A stretch of DNA of 6,891 nucleotides from Microcaldota archaeon (GTDB lineage: Archaea; Micrarchaeota; Micrarchaeia; Micrarchaeales; Micrarchaeaceae): positions 1-6,891 of the forward strand of contig DAHXNT010000033.1 of NCBI GenBank assembly GCA_027365215.1, read 5' to 3'. The notes under the pieces are model-generated. The model was not told the DNA's origin. It worked only from the letters and a program-made list of their open reading frames with translations, and did no database searches. Both the position numbers and the translations under genes were made by a program. Below are positions 5,218-6,891 of the stretch, in pieces. The stretch's first letter is position 1; every line of letters starts with the position of its first letter.

Positions 5218-5289
5218 TGGACTCGGCGGGATTCGAACCCGCGACCCCCCGCTTGCAAAGCGGGTGCACTACCCCTGTGCTACGAGCCC
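5218..5289 (-). tRNA. tRNA-Ala(TGC)
   Basis: This is a complete 72-nt cloverleaf on the minus strand. It has acceptor GGGCTCG/CGAGTCC with A73, D-stem GCAC/GTGC, anticodon stem CCCGC/GCGGG with loop TTTGCAA (anticodon TGC, alanine), a short 5-nt variable region and T-arm GCGGG-TTCGAAT-CCCGC. The acceptor contains the G3-U70 wobble pair, the universal alanyl-tRNA synthetase identity element, which confirms the isotype. There is no intron and the 3' CCA is not encoded, as is common in archaea. Confidence 0.98.
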
Positions 5290-5314
5290 TAGGAGTACAA
5301 GAGGAATTAGACTG

Positions 5315-5326
5315 TTAAATATAAAT
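5315..5326 (-). promoter_or_regulatory. box A for tRNA-Ala
   Basis: On the minus strand ATTTATATTTAA is centred about 31 bp upstream of the tRNA 5' end (5289). This is the expected place for a TATA box if transcription starts a few bases before the mature tRNA. Confidence 0.65.
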
Positions 5327-5408
5327 AATGGTTGATGAGGATTATCGGCGAAACGAGGTCGACCGCACCACGCCGCGCTACAGGATCAGATATGACGTAT
5401 CCTTCTGC

Positions 5409-5816
5409 TTACTTCCTTCCCTTGGATTTCCTTTTTGCTGATCGGCTGCCGCCTGGCCTGCTGCCGCTTTTGGAGCCGGTCTTCACCGCGTGTATGTGCT
5501 GCTTTATCTTCGGCCCTGTGCCGTTCCTGACGAGCTTGACCTTCTTCTTCTTGTCTATCCTCTCTCCGCGCTCCTCCGTGCTGCTCTTCTCCACGAACTC
5601 GAGGTACTTCTTCTCGGAAGAAGGCGATGCACCCTTGCTAACCAGCTTGGCCATCATCGTCTCGAACATCTCGTCGTCTGCAGGATCCTGGTCCCCCCTT
5701 GAGGTGCCATAGAGCAGCGCGTTCTCCGCCTCGCTCCTCTGTATTATGTTGTTGACAGACTTGAAGCTCTTCAGCTTCTCCAACTCCTTCTCCAATTTCT
5801 TGTTCTTTCCAGCCAT
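5409..5816 (-). CDS. small basic protein with coiled-coil N-terminus, unknown function
   Basis: The encoded protein has 135 residues and resembles no family I recognise. A short charged coiled coil (KNKKLEKELEKLKSFKSVNN, 4-23) leads to a mixed acidic helical segment (about 27-60; DDEMFETMMAKLVSKG near 47-62). A very basic, disordered-looking tail follows: KKKKVKL (89-95), IKQHIHAVK (104-112), then Gly/Ser/Arg/Lys-rich sequence ending KRKSKGRK. The tail suggests binding to RNA, DNA or ribosomes. The ATG at 5816 is preferred over an in-frame TTG at 5834 because GGGGGTAAGGAG precedes it directly. It lies downstream of the beta-CASP gene on the same strand but has its own strong TATA element. Its base composition resembles its neighbours and there is no sign of transfer. 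Confidence 0.75.
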   Translation of the reverse strand: MAGKNKKLEKELEKLKSFKSVNNIIQRSEAENALLYGTSRGDQDPADDEMFETMMAKLVSKGASPSSEKKYLEFVEKSSTEERGERIDKKKKVKLVRNGTGPKIKQHIHAVKTGSKSGSRPGGSRSAKRKSKGRK

Positions 5817-5867
5817 CTCCTTACCCCCGCCCAAGACTCACTTTAACAGGTTTCTTACACATGTAGG

Positions 5868-5884
5868 CAATATATATAAATTAT
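5868..5884 (-). promoter_or_regulatory. box A for the small basic protein gene, with nearby palindrome
   Basis: The A/T-rich stretch reads TTTATATATATTG on the minus strand, a near-perfect box A. It is centred about 60 bp before the ATG at 5816 and predicts a leader of about 30 nt. A perfect 8-bp palindrome GGTATACC (5888-5895) lies just upstream, and GTAGG (5863-5867) and CCTAC (5894-5898) flank the element as an inverted repeat. Confidence 0.6.
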
Positions 5885-5939
5885 GTTGGTATACCTACGT
5901 CATATGGCGAACAGGATAGCATGCGCTCCGAGAGGCCGC

Positions 5940-6891
5940 TCAGAGCGTATGCGTACTGCCTATGCTTGGCACGGTAGCCTTGTACTTCTTAGCTATGTCC
6001 TCGCGGAACTGCTCCGACTTGCTCTTATCGCCATGCACTATGAAGACGTTCCTCAGTCCCCTTACCTTTGTAAGGAGGCTCAGGAGCTGCGTCCTGTCCG
6101 CGTGCGCAGATAGGTGGAATGTTTCCACCTTGAGCTTCACCTGAACCTTCTTCTTGTCTATCTCGACCTCGCGGTCGCCTTCCTGAAGGGACCTCCCCAA
6201 TGTGCCTTTGGCTTGATAGCCAACCATTATGAGCTTGTTCAGCGGGTTCTTCGCCATGTGCGTGAGGTACTCCAGGATCGGGCCGCCGTTCAGCATGCCG
6301 CTCGTAGTCACTATTATCTTCGGCTCGCTGTCCTTTATGGCCTTCATCCTCGTGGGCTTCCTGTCCACAGGTATGTAGTTCTTGCTCTTGAACGGGTCGT
6401 ATTCGCTCACGAGTATCTTCATCTGCAGCTCCTTCCTGCAGCTGAGTATGTTGTGCCTGTGTATCCTCATGATCTTGTTTATCATTCCGTCTATGTATAT
6501 CGGCACCCTAGGTATCTTGCCAGAGTTCATGTAGTCGTCCAGTATGAGCAGCACCTCCTGCGCCCTTCCTACCGCGAAGCTTGGTATTATGACCGAGCCG
6601 TTCTGCTTCAGCGTATCGCTTACGCTCTCTACCATCTTCTTGATCGTGCTCACCTCTGGCGGGAACTTGTCATCCCTGCCGGAGTACGTGCTCTCGGTTA
6701 TCAGCGTGTCGGCTTTTAGGGCCCTCGTGTCAGCGCCCTCCATCAGCCTGGTCGGAGCCAGGTTTATGTCGCCAGTGTAGAGCACTGTGTGCTTTCCGTC
6801 GCTGACGCTTATCATCGCGCTTCCCAGAATGTGGCCCGCTGGTATAAACTTTATCGTGAGGTCCTTCAGCTTGATTACCTTCATGAAGTCA
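5940..6891 (-). CDS. beta-CASP metallo-beta-lactamase RNase (archaeal CPSF type), 5' partial
   Basis: This is the C-terminal 317 or so residues of a zinc-dependent beta-CASP ribonuclease of the archaeal CPSF family, whose members cleave RNA during transcription termination, 3'-end formation or decay. Counting from the Met at 6884, the landmarks are the motif III His in AGHILGSA (His18), the motif IV Asp in YTGDINLAPTRL (Asp39), beta-CASP motif A Glu in ITESTYSG (Glu64), PSFAVGRAQE (101-110), TTSGMLNGGP (193-202), VGYQAKGTLGRSL (221-233), motif B His in LSAHADR (His261) and motif C His in VHGDKS (His284). The frame stays open through 6891 and the HxHxDH motif is missing, so the Met at 6884 is internal and the gene begins outside the window. 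Without the N-terminus, KH-domain aCPSF1 and shorter aCPSF2 cannot be separated. Confidence 0.95.
   Translation of the reverse strand, partial: DFMKVIKLKDLTIKFIPAGHILGSAMISVSDGKHTVLYTGDINLAPTRLMEGADTRALKADTLITESTYSGRDDKFPPEVSTIKKMVESVSDTLKQNGSVIIPSFAVGRAQEVLLILDDYMNSGKIPRVPIYIDGMINKIMRIHRHNILSCRKELQMKILVSEYDPFKSKNYIPVDRKPTRMKAIKDSEPKIIVTTSGMLNGGPILEYLTHMAKNPLNKLIMVGYQAKGTLGRSLQEGDREVEIDKKKVQVKLKVETFHLSAHADRTQLLSLLTKVRGLRNVFIVHGDKSKSEQFREDIAKKYKATVPSIGSTHTL

Noticed and set aside
5332..5408. Possible C/D box RNA because of TTGATGA at 5332-5338
   Set aside because: The first base does not fit box C (RTGATGA), and no CTGA box D follows before the next gene on that strand.
6114..6719. Open frame of 201 codons on the plus strand
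   Set aside because: It lies antisense to the well supported beta-CASP gene, and its His/Leu/Val/Tyr-rich translation is typical of a reverse-complement shadow.

Overview
The window is archaeal. It encodes an archaeal nascent polypeptide-associated complex protein (NAC alpha), a DUF424 protein, a beta-CASP RNase of the archaeal CPSF type and a tRNA with a bulge-helix-bulge intron. TATA (box A)-like elements lie about 25-35 bp before inferred starts, and AGG and ATA dominate Arg and Ile codons. Genes are short and tightly packed, and no single locus fixes the lineage. A small-genome group such as Micrarchaeota or another DPANN lineage is possible, but that is inference only.

Layout. Bases 1-116 (minus) hold a class II tRNA, most likely tRNA-Ser(CGA), cut by the window edge at its 3' end and split by a 41-nt intron. 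A 166-bp divergent intergenic region with short repeats separates it from a plus-strand membrane GT2 glycosyltransferase (283-1836) and a DUF424 gene (1892-2203). Between those two genes sits a 12-bp tandem repeat that is also an open 17-codon frame. A minus-strand pair converges on DUF424: an isochorismatase-fold cysteine hydrolase (2589-3179) followed 4 nt later by NAC alpha (2225-2584). A 264-bp non-coding stretch (3180-3443) carries the promoter of that pair, a 10-bp palindrome, short repeats and a hairpin plus T-run.

The plus strand then has a small two-TM membrane protein (3444-3755), a stomatin/slipin-like SPFH protein with an unusual charged C-terminal tail (3826-4875), and, 7 nt later, a small protein of Pcc1-like pattern (4883-5209). 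On the minus strand follow an intact tRNA-Ala(TGC) (5218-5289), a small very basic protein of unknown function (5409-5816) and the C-terminal part of a beta-CASP RNase (5940-6891) that runs off the right edge.

How the genes relate. Most look like housekeeping functions: translation and nascent-chain handling (NAC, tRNAs, possibly a KEOPS Pcc1-like subunit), RNA processing or decay (beta-CASP), and membrane or cell-surface work (GT2, SPFH, two-TM protein). I see no CRISPR array, transposon, integrase, toxin-antitoxin pair or defence island. The observations most worth following are the SPFH protein with its small neighbours, the lineage-specific basic protein, the hydrolase-NAC gene pair, the nearly canonical BHB intron, and the structured non-coding stretch before the two-TM gene.
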